A DNA stretch of 7,531 nt from an uncultured Verrucomicrobia subdivision 3 bacterium. Lineage in GTDB: Bacteria; Verrucomicrobiota; Verrucomicrobiae; Limisphaerales; CAMLLE01. The position numbers were made by a program, and so were the translations under genes. A model generated the notes under the pieces. That model ran no database searches and was not told where the DNA came from. It worked only from the letters and a program-made list of their open reading frames with translations. The stretch's first letter is position 1. The number at the start of each line of letters is the position of its first letter. The stretch is taken from the NCBI GenBank assembly GCA_946480555.1, contig CAMLLE010000136.1:1-7531 (forward strand), read 5' to 3'. This document shows, one piece after another, positions 6,741 to 7,531 of the stretch.

Positions 6741-7358
6741 TCAGTGACCGGGAGCGAAGTAGTGCGTCCAGATGAAGAGGGCAATGAGCAGCAGCCCGCA
6801 GACAATCCAGATGAATGCCCACTTCTTGAACGGAAAGCGGAAATTCGTCAGCGCCGCCACCGGCCCGAGATCAAGCGGACGCGGTGCCATCTTCGCCAAT
6901 TGGAAATCCGGACCCGCGCGCAGATAGGCGTCGCGCATGGCGTTGACGAATTCCTCCGGCCACGGGCCCGGACGGAGAAACTGCTCCTGCCACTTGCCGG
7001 GCATGTCAGCAATCAAGAGCGCCAGCCGGCCGCGTGTGGAAAGCATCTGGTCCGTGCCAGAGGGATTTTCCTGGAGCACTTGCGCGAACCACTCGGTCAC
7101 GACCGCATCCATTTCCTCAGCGGCCAACTCCGTTGCGTGGCGGTGCGGTTCATTGGGCGCACGATGCATGGCGCGTTTGAGGACGTGGATGACCACGCGA
7201 TTCAGCAGCACTTTGTTCCGCAGACGGAGGGCGTGAAAATAGCTTTCCACCTTGGCATAGGCGGCATTCCAGTCTTCAAGCGGGCGGCCAGCAATGCGGC
7301 CTGGCTGTTCGCGCGGGCTGTCCGGCGACGTTAGAGCGGACTCCAGAGATAGGTCCAT
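6741..7358 (-). CDS. Uncharacterised single-pass membrane protein between opgG and opgH
   Basis: 205-residue protein with no family I can name with certainty. The N-terminal 25 residues are low-complexity and polar. A soluble, probably helical region follows: EDWNAAYAKVESYFHALRL (28-46), RVVIHVLKRAMHRAP, ELAAEEMDAVVTEWFAQVL (77-95), and RGRLALLIADMPGKWQEQFL (109-128). A Pro-rich MAPRPLDLGPV (157-167) linker leads to one C-terminal membrane helix at 179-198 (KWAFIWIVCGLLLIALFIWT), which begins after KK and so probably leaves the N-terminal domain in the cytoplasm. The ATG at 7358 overlaps the end of opgG by 28 bases, and the stop falls one base before the opgH start, so the three genes are an operon with coupled translation. 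Because OpgH here lacks the long cytoplasmic N-terminus of the E. coli enzyme, this protein may supply an equivalent as a separate chain. That is inference; an independent assembly or regulatory factor is the alternative. Confidence 0.85.
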   Translation of the reverse strand: MDLSLESALTSPDSPREQPGRIAGRPLEDWNAAYAKVESYFHALRLRNKVLLNRVVIHVLKRAMHRAPNEPHRHATELAAEEMDAVVTEWFAQVLQENPSGTDQMLSTRGRLALLIADMPGKWQEQFLRPGPWPEEFVNAMRDAYLRAGPDFQLAKMAPRPLDLGPVAALTNFRFPFKKWAFIWIVCGLLLIALFIWTHYFAPGH

Positions 7359-7531
7359 GTTTCGCTCAAAACCTCCTCTCCCTTCTGCAATGTGCAGCGG
7401 ATGTCCACCGTGTCTTTGTTGCCCGGTTTGGGCTCCACCTTGAGCATCACGCGCCAGCAGGATTTGAACGGATTGCGGAAAACCTGGTTTTCGACGATCA
7501 ACGCATTCTCGCTGCAGCTCGCCACGGCGAT
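7331..7531 (-). CDS. opgG: Glucans biosynthesis protein OpgG (MdoG), C-terminal end only
   Basis: The last 66 residues of an OpgG/OpgD-type periplasmic protein needed for glucan branching and backbone assembly; the rest lies beyond the window, and the frame is open to the edge. The C-terminal immunoglobulin-like domain of the family is recognisable from CWRVMLKVEPKPGNKDTVDI followed by RCTLQKGEEVLSETWTYLW, with the typical ending SETWTYxW. The GTG at 7525 is internal, not a start. The stop overlaps the start of the following membrane-protein gene by 28 bases, and opgH comes next, as in the classical opgGH operon of Proteobacteria. The remnant does not allow OpgG to be told from OpgD; OpgG is preferred from operon position. 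Confidence 0.85.
   Translation of the reverse strand: MAVASCSENALIVENQVFRNPFKSCWRVMLKVEPKPGNKDTVDIRCTLQKGEEVLSETWTYLWSPL

Noticed and set aside
6740..6805. Longer opgH start at 6805
   Set aside because: It would overlap the upstream gene by over 60 bases with residues that do not resemble the family. The ATG at 6739 directly after the stop codon is the better start.

Overview
The window is most likely a chromosomal piece of a Verrucomicrobiota-like bacterium, possibly of the Pedosphaera/Limisphaerales type. This is an inference from three things: the Bacteroidota/Verrucomicrobiota style of the succinate dehydrogenase proteins, an ORF6N-domain gene of a kind common in that group, and GC-rich intergenic hairpins. 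There is no rRNA or other marker to prove it. No tRNA, CRISPR array or transposase was seen.

Layout. Bases 1-2917 (plus strand) hold the 3' part of sdhA, a 213-residue ORF6N-domain DNA-binding protein, and a complete sdhB. The ORF6N gene sits exactly between the two succinate dehydrogenase genes, with 32 bases before it and 2 after it. It carries three copies of a TCACAA/TTGTGA palindrome, one in its leader and two inside the coding sequence, all in the same reading frame. From about 2967 to the end everything is on the minus strand: a small CoA-binding Rossmann protein, a SAM-dependent methyltransferase, and an osmoregulated periplasmic glucan (OPG/MDO) operon. Read in transcription order, that operon is the end of opgG, a 205-residue single-pass membrane protein, and opgH.

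How the genes work together. SdhA and SdhB form the catalytic arm of complex II; the membrane subunit is expected upstream, outside the window. OpgG and OpgH make and modify periplasmic beta-glucans, and the overlapping gene between them is probably part of that machinery. The CoA-binding protein and the methyltransferase look like independent single genes.

The most unusual part is 1495-2170: a DNA-binding-protein gene with built-in palindromes, placed inside a housekeeping respiratory operon. The intergenic stretches carry hairpins and possible dispersed repeats (2932-2954, 3413-3535, 4425-4464).
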